Of a stretch of 64,000 nucleotides of DNA, positions 1 through 9,074 are shown one piece after another. Below the pieces are notes generated by a model. It searched no databases. It was not told the origin of the DNA and was given only the letters and a program-made list of their open reading frames with translations. The DNA lies in the NCBI GenBank assembly GCA_045807745.1, contig JBJMGT010000008.1, positions 62,001 through 126,000 on the forward strand. Direction: 5' to 3'. Position 1 is the first letter of the stretch. Each line of letters opens with the position of its first letter. This DNA is from QHXQ01 sp045807745. GTDB taxonomy: Bacteria; Acidobacteriota; Blastocatellia; Pyrinomonadales; Pyrinomonadaceae. A program made the position numbers and the translations under genes.

Positions 1-1089
1 GACTGGCTGCTGACGCTGCTGGCCACAGGGATCGTCCTGTTCGGCACATGGCAAATTTACAACGCGCAGCCGACGGAAAATTTTTGGAAGAAGCAGTTGA
101 TCGGGCTGGTCATCTCGCTCGTCGCGCTCTTCGCCATCGCATTTACGGACTATCGTAAGCTGGTGCACTTCGCGCCGGCTTTTTACGTCTTCGGGCTGGT
201 GCTGTTGGTCGTCGTGCTCGTGCCCGGCATCGGGATGAAGATCAACGGGCAGCGCTGTTGGATCAGGACACCGGGCATAGGGCAGTTTCAACCGTCCGAG
301 TTCGTCAAGATTCCGACGGTGCTGATGCTCGCCTACTACTTCGGGCGCGTCCGGCAACGCGCGCCGCTCGCGTGGAAAGAGATTCTGATCGGCATCGGCA
401 TACTGGCCTTGCCCGTTGGCTTGATCCTGCTTGAACCGGACGCAGGGCAAGTGCTCACCTACCTGCCGCTGCTCGCGGTCGTGCTCTTTCTATCGTCCAT
501 CCGCATGTGGATCGTGATCGCATCGCTCGTGCTTACCATCGTGCTCGCGCCGGCCGCATACGTGGTCGGCGTCAAGACGGGCAAGATCAAGAACTATCAG
601 CAGCAACGCATCGAAGCCATCATTCACCCTGAGACGGCGGACAAACGCGGCTACGCTTATCACACGTGGCAGTCGATCCTGACCGTCGGCAAGGGACAAC
701 TGACGGGCAACGGCGGGCGCACGCCGGAGTACTCACAGAGCGGGTTGAAATTTCTGCCTGAGCCGCACAGCGATTTCATCTTCGCGGTAACGGCCGAGAC
801 GACCGGCTTCATCGGCGGCATCTTGCTGCTCATCGCATACGCGGTCTTGCTCTCGCGCCTGATGATGGGCGCACGCCGTTCGCCCGACCGCGCCGGCATG
901 CTCGTCATCATGGCGACGGTGGGCGGCATGGCCTTCCAAGTGTTCATCAACATCGGCATGGCGGTCGGACTGTTGCCGGTCATCGGCGTGCCACTGCCGT
1001 TGATGAGCGCAGGGCTATCGGCCATCCTCGCCACCTTCATCGCCATCGGCTTCGCCGTCAGCGTGCAACTGCGGCGATTTGTTAATTGA
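1..1089 (+). CDS. rodA: RodA, SEDS-family peptidoglycan glycosyltransferase (5' end missing)
   Basis: The reading frame is open to the left window edge, so the true start lies upstream; 362 residues are visible. The protein is a polytopic membrane protein of the SEDS family, which polymerises lipid II glycan strands for lateral wall growth together with a class B PBP. Family marks seen are FQPSEFVKI, the EPDAG segment and LPEPHSDFIF, whose Asp lies in the conserved periplasmic loop. A further hydrophobic block with GVPLPLMSAG closes the C-terminus. LPEPHSDF and the Q-P-S-E motif fit RodA/FtsW; I prefer RodA because of the compact C-terminus, but FtsW cannot be fully excluded without the N-terminus and neighbours. 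Confidence 0.9.
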   Translation, partial: DWLLTLLATGIVLFGTWQIYNAQPTENFWKKQLIGLVISLVALFAIAFTDYRKLVHFAPAFYVFGLVLLVVVLVPGIGMKINGQRCWIRTPGIGQFQPSEFVKIPTVLMLAYYFGRVRQRAPLAWKEILIGIGILALPVGLILLEPDAGQVLTYLPLLAVVLFLSSIRMWIVIASLVLTIVLAPAAYVVGVKTGKIKNYQQQRIEAIIHPETADKRGYAYHTWQSILTVGKGQLTGNGGRTPEYSQSGLKFLPEPHSDFIFAVTAETTGFIGGILLLIAYAVLLSRLMMGARRSPDRAGMLVIMATVGGMAFQVFINIGMAVGLLPVIGVPLPLMSAGLSAILATFIAIGFAVSVQLRRFVN

Positions 1090-1777
1090 TGATTGTCGGT
1101 TATACTTTGAGCCGTCTCGTCGTGCTTAAAGATTTGCTGCTGCGAGTCAGCGGCGTACGCGCACGTTGCCACGTGGCGGCGCGCGGCCGATGAGACAAAG
1201 TTTTTCGGGCGCACCATCCATTGATGTTCAAGGGTGCCTAGCGCCGATGAGATGTTTGAGGCCGCGAACGATCAAACGGGTGCGCGCATCAGGCGCGCGC
1301 TGATAGATCGCCAGTTGAGTAGCGCACGACGCGATAGCTTTTATCGTCTGTGCGCGCGCGCGCTGCACTAACGTTAGCGCGCGTATCCAACTGTTAAGCG
1401 GCTCGACGGAATTTTCATGTGAACAGTTCTAAAGCGCCTATCAGCCACGAAAGTACCTCTTTCGTTTGGTGGGCGACTGACCAACCGGGCAGCGCGACAG
1501 AGCGCCCAACCCGGCTCACATGCTACGGAGCGGCCCAACTCGTCCGACGACACCGACCGGCTCTCCCGTCGCGCCACACAGACCCACACATCTCATCACC
1601 CGTGCGGCCGCACGCATCGGCGGCGGCCGCGTCAGCAGCGCAACTCGGCGCGCTCTTCTGAGCGCACCACTGTTGCCCGCACCAATAATTCTAAGAGCGA
1701 GGCCGCCGCGCCCCGCGCGCCAAATGAGCGCGCCCGGTGCGAGAGATGGCCCCACCAAGGAGATCAGGTTCTAACCA
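1090..1777. other. Long gap / probable leader of the RNase E/G gene
   Basis: No convincing gene is seen in these 688 bases; short frames on both strands lack recognisable sequence. TATACT at 1101-1106 could be a -10 element with a poor -35. A perfect 7-bp hairpin lies at 1447-1465 (arms ACGAAAG and CTTTCGT, loop TACCT), followed by GC-rich possible stems around 1470-1500. RNase E genes of other bacteria have long self-regulating 5' leaders, so a structured leader is plausible here, but this is inference. A purine-rich AAGGAG at 1757-1762 lies 15 bases before the RNase start. Confidence 0.4.
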
Positions 1778-4747
1778 ATGCCAAAAGAGTTAATCGTCAG
1801 CGTCAACGGACGCGAAAAGAAGATCGCCATCGTCGACAACGGCAAGATCACGGAGTTCTACATCGAGCGCGGCGAAGGCGGACAAGGCATCGTCGGCAAC
1901 ATCTACAAGGGGCGCGTCATGCGTGTCCTGCCCGGCATGCAGTCCGCCTTCGTGGACATCGGGCTTGAGCGCGATGCCTTCCTCTACGTCTCGGACTTCT
2001 TCGATGAAGAAGAAGAGTTCGAGCGCATCGTCGTGGACAAGTCGAAGACCGAGGGCGCAGAGGCTGCGCGCGCGCATGCCGCCGAGAAGATCGAGCGCGA
2101 CCGCATCGAACGCGAACGCCAGATCGAATCGGCGCAAGAGCGCGTCGAGCCGGCCGTGGGCACGACGGATGATGAAACAGAGGAAGAGGCCGGCGCAGAG
2201 GAATTGCCGGCCGCACCGGAAATAGCAGCGGCGCAGCCGGTCGTGGCGGCCGCAGAGACAGAAGCGACTGAAGCGGCGGGCGGGCGGCGCGGCCGCCGCA
2301 GACGCGGCAAGGGCGGGCGCACGGAAGAGCAGGCCCAAGCGGCGACGGCGGGCGGCGGTGCGAGTGCGACACAAGCGCCGCGCGCCGGCGGCCGCATCGA
2401 AGCGGACACGCCGTTTGCGCACGCGGCCGGTTCGTTCGAGCGCGTGGTGGATGAAGAAGCGTTCGGCGAGGGCGAGATGTTCAAGGACGCGCGGCTGCAA
2501 GAGCGCATCACAGATCAGATTCGCGGTGTCGAGTTCGATCTGGCCGAGCCGACGCAAGGCGTCGAGGTCGGCTCGGTGCTTGCGGCCAACAATCTCGCCG
2601 GCGGCGGCTCGTTCGAGCGCGTCGCCGATGAAGAGTTCGACTACGAGGCCGCACCGCGCGAGGTCAAGCGCGTGCAACCGGCGGTCGCCGCTTCGGTCGC
2701 AGCCTTGAGCGAGAGCATGTTGGACGAAGCGCCCAGTACAACCGGCGCACCGCAGGCGTTCGAGCGTGTGAGCGACGACGAGAAAGCGGTCGAGGCATTG
2801 CCGGCGACAAAGGGCAAGGGCGCGCGTGCGCGTAGCGGCGCGAAGAGTAAGGCGACAACCGAAGCGGCCGCGTCGAAGAGTAAGCGTGCGACTAAAGGCG
2901 CGACCAAGTCTGCGGCGAAGAAGGCCGCAACGAAGTCCGCGACGAAGGCGAGTAGCAAAGGGCGGGCTACGAAACGCGGCAAGGCGGCGAGCGATGAGAC
3001 CGGTGCTGACGGTGCATCGTTGACCGACGCGGATGCGAGCGTGAAGGCGACGCGCACGCGGGGCGAGTTCGCGCGGCGCGGTGGTCGTCGCCGCAACCGT
3101 CGGCCCACAGCGGGCGAGAATGGCGGCGCGGAGGAACAGAGCAACGGGCACGCCGAACCGGCCGAGCCGGTCGTAGAAACCGCGCCCGTGCCGGAAGCGG
3201 CCGCACCGGAACGCACCGAGCGCGTCGAGCGCACCGCCCAGACCGAACGCCCCGCCCGGCCCGAGCGGGCCGAACGCCCTGAGCGCCCCCCACGCGGTAG
3301 CGGCCGCGACCGGCGTCCTGAGAGCGGCCGTGCAAGCGGCGGGCGCAGTAACACCGGCGGTCGTAGCAATGAAGGTCGCAGCAATGGCGGCCGTGGTGAA
3401 AGCAGTGGCCGTGAAGGTAGCAACCGTGACGGCAGCGGTCGTGAGAGTGTTGGTCGTGAAGGCGGTGGTCGTGAACATGGCGGGCGCGGTGATCGCGGGC
3501 GCGGCGGGCGGGATCGCGGGACGCCGATGATCACCGATCTCTTGCGCGAGGGCCAAGAGATACTCGTCCAGATCGCTAAAGAGCCAATCGCACAGAAGGG
3601 GGCGCGCATCACTTCACACATCGCGCTGCCCGGTCGTTTCCTCGTCTACATGCCGACCATCGAACACGTCGGCGTCTCGCGCAAGATCGAGTCGGACGGC
3701 GAGCGCCAACGCCTGCGTAAACTGATCAAGGACATACGCGAGACCGAGGAAGTGCCGTCGGGCGGCTTCATCGTGCGCACGGCGGGCGTCGGCATCAGCG
3801 AACAGGATTTGCGCGACGACGCGCGCTATCTCGTCCGCACGTGGAAGGACATACGCCGCGTGGCCGAGAAACAGAAAGCGCCCGCGATGGCGCACAAAGA
3901 CTTGGACCTTGTGCAACGCATCTTGCGCGATCAACTCTCCGACGACTTCACCGCGATCCGTGTGGATGGCGAAGAGGAGTATCGCGAGATCGTCGAGTTC
4001 ATCAACCGCATCCAGCCGCGCTTGGTCAACCGCGTCAAGCTCTACACGCGCGAAGAGCCGATCCTTGAGGCTTACGGCGTGCAGGCTGAAATTGACAAGG
4101 CAATCAAGCCGCGCGTCTGGTTAAAATCCGGCGGCTATCTCGTCATCAATCAGACTGAGGCGCTCGTGGCGATTGACGTGAACACAGGCAAGTTCGTCGG
4201 GCGCGGCGGGACTAGATTAGAAGACACGATCACGCGCACGAACCTCGAAGCCGTCGATGAGATCGCGCGGCAGATACGCCTGCGCGACCTCGGCGGCATC
4301 ATCGTGCTTGACCTGATCGATATGGAAGAGCGGCGCAACCGCGCGCGCGTGATGCAGGCGCTGCAAGACGCACTGCGCGACGACAAGTCGCCGACGAAGG
4401 TGCTCTCGTTCAACGACTTCGGTCTCGTCATCATGACGCGCAAGCGCGTCAAGCAGTCGCTTGAGCGCACGCTCTGTAGCCCTTGCCCGTACTGCACGGG
4501 CGCGGGGTTGGTTAAATCGCCGCAGACCGTCTGCTACGAAATCCTCGAAGAGGCGCGTCGCCTGTCGCGCAGCCTCAACGGCGAAGGCATCAAGCAGACG
4601 ACGCTGCGCATTAACCCGGAGGTCGCGCGCGCCCTCCACTCAACCGAGCGCGACGTGCTCACCGAGATCGAAGATTATCTCGGCGCGGTGGACATCACGA
4701 GCGACGCGCACGTCCATCAAGAGCAGTTCGACTTCGCGTTCATCTAG
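1778..4747 (+). CDS. Ribonuclease E/G family endoribonuclease with split S1 domain
   Basis: A 989-residue protein of the RNase E/G family (mRNA decay, rRNA processing). The S1 RNA-binding domain begins at about residue 36 (NIYKGRVMRVLPGMQSAFVD) and breaks off near residue 92. It resumes at about residue 584 (MITDLLREGQEILVQ). The catalytic part keeps the acidic metal ligands in VAIDVNTGKFVG and IIVLDLIDME, and the zinc-link motif CPYCTGAG. The roughly 490-residue insert is low complexity. It holds FERV-D-E-type repeats at residues 220, 279 and 328, echoing FERIVVD at 81, then a Lys/Ala-rich stretch and an Arg/Gly/Ser-rich RGG-like stretch. The usual long C-terminal scaffold of proteobacterial RNase E is absent. 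ATG is the first good start; its Shine-Dalgarno spacing is long. Confidence 0.93.
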   Translation: MPKELIVSVNGREKKIAIVDNGKITEFYIERGEGGQGIVGNIYKGRVMRVLPGMQSAFVDIGLERDAFLYVSDFFDEEEEFERIVVDKSKTEGAEAARAHAAEKIERDRIERERQIESAQERVEPAVGTTDDETEEEAGAEELPAAPEIAAAQPVVAAAETEATEAAGGRRGRRRRGKGGRTEEQAQAATAGGGASATQAPRAGGRIEADTPFAHAAGSFERVVDEEAFGEGEMFKDARLQERITDQIRGVEFDLAEPTQGVEVGSVLAANNLAGGGSFERVADEEFDYEAAPREVKRVQPAVAASVAALSESMLDEAPSTTGAPQAFERVSDDEKAVEALPATKGKGARARSGAKSKATTEAAASKSKRATKGATKSAAKKAATKSATKASSKGRATKRGKAASDETGADGASLTDADASVKATRTRGEFARRGGRRRNRRPTAGENGGAEEQSNGHAEPAEPVVETAPVPEAAAPERTERVERTAQTERPARPERAERPERPPRGSGRDRRPESGRASGGRSNTGGRSNEGRSNGGRGESSGREGSNRDGSGRESVGREGGGREHGGRGDRGRGGRDRGTPMITDLLREGQEILVQIAKEPIAQKGARITSHIALPGRFLVYMPTIEHVGVSRKIESDGERQRLRKLIKDIRETEEVPSGGFIVRTAGVGISEQDLRDDARYLVRTWKDIRRVAEKQKAPAMAHKDLDLVQRILRDQLSDDFTAIRVDGEEEYREIVEFINRIQPRLVNRVKLYTREEPILEAYGVQAEIDKAIKPRVWLKSGGYLVINQTEALVAIDVNTGKFVGRGGTRLEDTITRTNLEAVDEIARQIRLRDLGGIIVLDLIDMEERRNRARVMQALQDALRDDKSPTKVLSFNDFGLVIMTRKRVKQSLERTLCSPCPYCTGAGLVKSPQTVCYEILEEARRLSRSLNGEGIKQTTLRINPEVARALHSTERDVLTEIEDYLGAVDITSDAHVHQEQFDFAFI

Positions 4748-4750
4748 AAA

Positions 4751-6001
4751 TTGAATGTGCGGCAAGTAGGTTCACCGCAGAGACGCAAAGAACGCAGAGG
4801 GGGCGCAGAGAAAAGATCAACTCTCTGCGTCCCCTCTGCGTTCAGCACTCTCACGCTCGCGTGCCTGCTCACTCTCGGACAGCTTGCGCGCGCCGCGCCC
4901 AACACGTGGCAACGCATGGCCATGCACACGGAAGCGGCACAGGCTGACCCGACGTGGGGGGCACGTTGGCTGTGGGCGCTCTATCCCTGGCGCGGGCGGC
5001 TGTTCGTCGGCTACGGCTCGTTCAACGGCGCGAACCCGCGCGCCGTCATACGCGCATACGATCCCGCGATTAACAAATTTTCGCCTGCGCCCGCCTTCGC
5101 CACCGACAACGAAGCGCTCGGCATCTTCCGCGAAGTTAATGGCCGCTTGTATGTGCCGACGATGGATGCGCACGATGGCGGGTTGACTCGGCAGGACTTC
5201 GCCGTCACGACCGACGAGCGTGGCGACGCGTGGACGGATCACGTCGAGCGCTTGATGTATCACACTTGGGATGTCGGGACGCTCGACGGCCGTGACGTGT
5301 GGTTTGTCGGCACGGACGCGAGCAGCAGTTGTCCATACAACTACTGTAGCGACGCCGTCGCTTACCGCAGCACCGACGGCGGGCAGACGTTTACTGAGAT
5401 GAAGCGTCTGCCAGCGGCGGCGCACGGCTACAGGCTCGCGTGGTTTCCCACCGTCTTCAGCTTCCAAGGCAAGCTCTACCTGCAAGCCTACTATCGCTTC
5501 TCCGTCACGGGGCGACCCGATCTCGTCCGCACTGACTCGTTCGTCTTCGACGGTCGCACGTGGACTGTGGGGCCCGACCTGCTACCGGGCCGGCGCACAG
5601 GTGATTCCGGCTACAACCCCGTCGCCTTCGACCGACACATCATCTATCTGACACAAGTACCCATCTCGCGCTCATATCCAAAGCCGCTCCCGCTCTGGCA
5701 GAACCGGATCGATCTGGCCGCTTTCGACGGCAGCGCGCGCGTCCGCTACTTGCAGATACCCGGCGGCGTCGCCAACTTCGCCGTCGCCGGCCCCTATCTC
5801 TACGTGCTCGCGCGCGACGGCTCGGTGCGCCGCACCACGAGCCTCGCGCGCCCTTGGTTGCGCTGGCAGGCGCTCCCCACCTTCCCCGTCCAAGACCCCG
5901 ACCCGCAACAAGGTTGCGCCGGGCGCAGCATCGCCAGCCTCAACGGCGCGCTCTACGTCGGCACAACTCAAGCCGAGCTATGGCGACTCGCCTTGCCGTA
6001 G
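4751..6001 (+). CDS. Secreted beta-propeller / Asp-box protein
   Basis: About 416 residues if translated from TTG at 4751, only three bases after the RNase stop. No later ATG appears until after the signal-peptide-like segment (hydrophobic LTLACLLTL, then ARAAP), so an upstream TTG or GTG start (4751 or 4757) is likely. The basic N-region before that segment is encoded by a dispersed CGCAGAG repeat. The mature part has many W/Y/G-rich blades and one clear Asp-box (STDGGQTF), typical of sialidase-like propellers, but no sialidase catalytic set was identified. Probable role: extracytoplasmic binding or structural protein. Function unknown. Confidence 0.7.
   Translation: MNVRQVGSPQRRKERRGGAEKRSTLCVPSAFSTLTLACLLTLGQLARAAPNTWQRMAMHTEAAQADPTWGARWLWALYPWRGRLFVGYGSFNGANPRAVIRAYDPAINKFSPAPAFATDNEALGIFREVNGRLYVPTMDAHDGGLTRQDFAVTTDERGDAWTDHVERLMYHTWDVGTLDGRDVWFVGTDASSSCPYNYCSDAVAYRSTDGGQTFTEMKRLPAAAHGYRLAWFPTVFSFQGKLYLQAYYRFSVTGRPDLVRTDSFVFDGRTWTVGPDLLPGRRTGDSGYNPVAFDRHIIYLTQVPISRSYPKPLPLWQNRIDLAAFDGSARVRYLQIPGGVANFAVAGPYLYVLARDGSVRRTTSLARPWLRWQALPTFPVQDPDPQQGCAGRSIASLNGALYVGTTQAELWRLALP
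4771..4842. repeat. CGCAGAG/CGCAAAG-family hairpin repeat inside CDS
   Basis: Repeated CGCAGAG and CGCAAAG units are followed by their complement. Bases 4791-4802 pair perfectly with 4831-4842, and after one wobble the stem continues inwards, giving about 21 bp with a short A-rich loop. Related units occur at 22099-22167 and 27359-27437, where they are intergenic. Here the copy lies within the first 30 codons of the propeller gene. Confidence 0.75.
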
Positions 6002-6474
6002 CTGAGCAAGATTCAGCCATAGCTTTGCGCCCCCGGACTTGGCATCGGAGACCCGTTCAAGGGTCAACCCAACGGCCCGGGCCCGTACTTGCGCACCATA
6101 ATAATCTCCTGCTCGCAGACTGAATCTGTGTTATAGTGCGCCCTGTCAAAATCGTTTCGGGGCAGAATACGAGCTACTGGGGCTATCTCTCATTTACCGT
6201 TGCCCGGCTCGGCCGTTCAGCGCGCACTTAACAATCGGCTAGGCAAACGCACCCCGCTTGCCTTCTCACATCACATGGTCAGGCTCATGTCTCTCAACCC
6301 ACAAGCGCTGCACCTCGCGCTTGCACGCGGCTTTTAATCCACCCACAGGAGGACTTCGCACAGTCGTTCTCTAATTGTCTCTTAGTCAGCAACCCGCGCG
6401 TCACTTGCCTCAGAATGCTCTCGTAACGCACGTCTAGGCCTTTTCCGGCAGGAACATCACAAAGGAGAAAATCC
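6002..6474. other. Gap upstream of the two-repeat/propeller cassette
   Basis: 473 bases without a convincing gene. TTATAGT at 6131-6137 resembles a -10 element but has no good -35 partner. The last part carries the strong ribosome-binding site AAAGGAG just before the ATG at 6475. The region probably holds the promoter and leader of the cassette; nothing else was recognised. Confidence 0.35.
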
Positions 6475-7332
6475 ATGCCAACCAAAGCGGGAGACCGCAC
6501 CCAACAAGCAAGATTTGTTTTCAAAGGCACCGTCGTCAAGCTTAAGAGTGCCGCGATGCCGGGCGTACCGATTACGGAGCGCACGGCCGTCGTTCGCGTC
6601 GACGAGATCATCCACGCGCCCGAAGCTTTGCGTGACACCGTCGGGCAGAACATCACAGTCCAAATGGGCGGCCGTAAAACAGTCAAACGAGGTGAGCAGT
6701 CCGTCTTCTATGCGAATGGCTGGCTGTTCGGCGAAGGTATCGCCGTCCAGTCCATCGATCACCACGCGGCCGCCAAGATGCCGTTGGCCTTGGCCGCAGC
6801 TGTTGGTGGCGACCCGGTTGAGAAGCTGGCGCAACAGGATGCGCAGGTGCGCTTCGAGAGCGCGGACGTAGTGCTCTCCGGCCGGGTTAAAAGCATCAGC
6901 CTGCCGCCTGAGGCCGCCGCTGGCTTCAAGCTGGCGGCGACGGCCGGCGAAACAACCATCAGTAAGCCCATCAGCGAGCACGATCCGCTCATACAGGAAG
7001 CGGAGATCGAAGTTGACGCCGTGCATAAGGGCAGTCACTCAGCCAAGACCGCCAAAGTGCGCTTCCCCAACAGCCGGGATGTGAAGTGGTACAAGGCCCC
7101 CAAGTTCCGCGCGGGCCAAGAAGGTATCTTCATGCTGCATAAGGGTGAGACGAAGAAAGCTCCGCAGCGCGCCGCCGCCGGGATGTTGGCCGCCGCCGCA
7201 GTCTCAACTGAGGTGTCGGACGACACATACACCGCGCTCCACCCCGCAGACTTCCAACCCGCCGAACAGGCCGGCGCAGTCATGAACATCATCGCCGCCG
7301 CCACCTCCGGTTCAGAGCCGGAATCCAAATAG
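6475..7332 (+). CDS. Two-repeat protein of unknown function, paralogue A
   Basis: 285 residues, no signal peptide or membrane segment, strong ribosome-binding site AAAGGAG. I do not recognise the family. The protein looks internally duplicated. Residues about 14-100 (FKGTVVKL, then TAVVRVDEI, then GEQSVFYANGW) resemble residues about 130-225 (LSGRVKSI, then AEIEVDAVHKG, then GQEGIFMLHKG). Each half suggests a small beta-barrel of about 90 residues. The C-terminus has YTALHPADFQ, also present in the paralogue at 9075-9899. It is followed after 28 bases by the Asp-box propeller gene, so the three genes probably form a transcription unit. A binding or scaffold role is a guess. Confidence 0.7.
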   Translation: MPTKAGDRTQQARFVFKGTVVKLKSAAMPGVPITERTAVVRVDEIIHAPEALRDTVGQNITVQMGGRKTVKRGEQSVFYANGWLFGEGIAVQSIDHHAAAKMPLALAAAVGGDPVEKLAQQDAQVRFESADVVLSGRVKSISLPPEAAAGFKLAATAGETTISKPISEHDPLIQEAEIEVDAVHKGSHSAKTAKVRFPNSRDVKWYKAPKFRAGQEGIFMLHKGETKKAPQRAAAGMLAAAAVSTEVSDDTYTALHPADFQPAEQAGAVMNIIAAATSGSEPESK

Positions 7333-7360
7333 CCCGCTACGTTGAAAGGAAAGAGAAATC

Positions 7361-8908
7361 ATGCCAACGAAAAAGAAGCACCGGAAAGCAGCAGCCGCTA
7401 GTAGTAAGGGCAGGGCGAAAACCGCGGCGAAGATAGCGCCGAAAAAAGCGGCCAAGAAAGGCGCTAAGAAAGCCGCCGGGAAGAGTGCGGCGGGCGGGGC
7501 CGTTGCCTCACCGAGCGGCGTTCTGCTTGTCAATATGATCCCCAAAGCGCTCAGCAGCGAGACGCAGCAGGACAGCGAGCCGCACTTGACGGTCAATCCG
7601 GCGAACCCATTACAGATCGTCGGCACGGCCTTTACGCCCGATCCGGGCGGCGGTGTCAACGCGCCGATCTTCATCTCGGCCGATGGCGGCAACACGTGGG
7701 TGCTCAACTCGGTCGTGCCGAGTGCCGCCGGCAGTGCCACGCACGACATCACTACCGGCTTCAGCGGTACAAACAAGAAACTTTACGGCAGCATCCTGCG
7801 CGCGCCATCCAGCAATCTGGAGTTTCTGCGGACGAATGATGCGGCCTCGGCTGTACCGATGAGCGTGCTGGCGTCGCGGCCAAACGCCGACCAGCCGTTC
7901 GCCCACGCTACGACGGTGAAGTCCGGCACGGACGCAGGCAAGGAGCGGCTCTACATCGGCAACAACGACTTCGCCGGGCCGGGCGGGCACACTGCCACCA
8001 TCGATCAATCGCTCAATGCCGGCATCTCTTCGCCCACCTTCAGCACCGTGCGGATCGAGAAGCGCACGACCGTCGGGCAAGACGGCCCGCAGATTCGCCC
8101 GGTCTCGCATCAGGACGGGACGGTCTATGCGGTCTTCTATCGCTGGCGCGCGCTGACCGGCAGTTTCCCCGCGAACACGCTGATCATCACGTCCGCCGAT
8201 GTTGTGGTAGTGCGCGACGACAAGTGGGGCACAGGCGGCTATACGGCGCTGACCGATCCGAGCGATGGACTGGCGGGCCGGCGCGTCGTGCAGGGCGTCT
8301 CCTTCCCCTTCATGATTAACGGCACGGCCGCGACCGGGCAGCAACGCCTCGGCGGCTCGATCTCCATTGCTGTCGATCCGAACAACAGCTCGCTGGTCTA
8401 TATGGCTTGGTGCGACAAGCAGCCCAACTCGATGTTGACGCTGCATGTGCGCCGGTCGAAGGATCGCGGTGTGACTTGGTCGGCCGCCGACTTGTTGACG
8501 ATTGACAGTGCGACGAACGCGGCTCTGGCGATCAACAAGGCCGGTAAGATCGGGCTGCTCTTCCAGCAGTTCCGCGGCTTGGCGGATAACCGCCGCTGGG
8601 TGACGCGCCTGCGCCGCAGCACGGACGGCGTCAACTGGGATGATCTCATCTTGGCCAACGTGCCGGCCGCCACGCCGGTCAAGACCTTTGATCCCTACAT
8701 CGGCGATTACGATCACTTGGTCGCGCAGGGCGCTGACTTCTACGGGATCTTCTCGGCGAACAATACGCCCGACATGGCGAACTTCCCGAACGGCGTCAAG
8801 TACCAGCGCGTCGCTAATTTCACGTCGCACAAGCTGTTCAAGACCAACGGCGTGACGACCGTCCAACCCTCAATCGACCCGTTCTTCTTCAAGATCACGG
8901 AGTCGTAA
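7361..8908 (+). CDS. Asp-box beta-propeller (sialidase-fold) protein with basic N-terminal tail
   Basis: 515 residues, start supported by AAAGGAAAG. The first roughly 45 residues are Lys/Ala-rich and histone-H1-like (repeats such as KKAAKKGAKKAAGK), with no typical signal peptide. From about residue 65 the sequence SEPHLTVNPANPLQIVGTAF opens a six-blade sialidase-like propeller with three Asp-boxes: SADGGNTW, SKDRGVTW and STDGVNW. The Arg triad and Asp/Tyr/Glu needed for sialidase activity could not be assigned, so enzymatic activity is unproven. It sits between two paralogous two-repeat genes; a shared extracellular or cell-associated complex is possible but inferred. Confidence 0.75.
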   Translation: MPTKKKHRKAAAASSKGRAKTAAKIAPKKAAKKGAKKAAGKSAAGGAVASPSGVLLVNMIPKALSSETQQDSEPHLTVNPANPLQIVGTAFTPDPGGGVNAPIFISADGGNTWVLNSVVPSAAGSATHDITTGFSGTNKKLYGSILRAPSSNLEFLRTNDAASAVPMSVLASRPNADQPFAHATTVKSGTDAGKERLYIGNNDFAGPGGHTATIDQSLNAGISSPTFSTVRIEKRTTVGQDGPQIRPVSHQDGTVYAVFYRWRALTGSFPANTLIITSADVVVVRDDKWGTGGYTALTDPSDGLAGRRVVQGVSFPFMINGTAATGQQRLGGSISIAVDPNNSSLVYMAWCDKQPNSMLTLHVRRSKDRGVTWSAADLLTIDSATNAALAINKAGKIGLLFQQFRGLADNRRWVTRLRRSTDGVNWDDLILANVPAATPVKTFDPYIGDYDHLVAQGADFYGIFSANNTPDMANFPNGVKYQRVANFTSHKLFKTNGVTTVQPSIDPFFFKITES

Positions 8909-8921
8909 ACACGCTGGCCAT

Positions 8922-8971
8922 GAATCAGCTTGCGGCGCGTCTGTTGGCCGCATCGTGTCGCAAGCTGATTC
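8922..8971 (+). terminator. Hairpin after propeller gene, possible terminator
   Basis: Arms 8922-8934 (GAATCAGCTTGCG) and 8959-8971 are perfect inverted complements of 13 bp, with a second GCGGC/GCCGC stem nested in the loop. There is no clear T-run, so attenuation or mRNA-end protection is as likely as termination. Confidence 0.5.
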
Positions 8972-9074
8972 CTGCCTCGCCTAAGCCAACCGTCCCACCA
9001 TCCGCCCTTCTCGTGCTCCTGTAAGTTTAGTGATATAAGAGGTGTCAAGGGAGACAGTCAGGGAGGAAGTAAAC

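Noticed and set aside
1790..3556. 588-residue minus-strand frame opposite the RNase insert
   Set aside because: It is the mirror of a GC-rich, low-complexity coding stretch, has Cys/Leu/Arg-heavy nonsense composition and overlaps a clear RNase gene.
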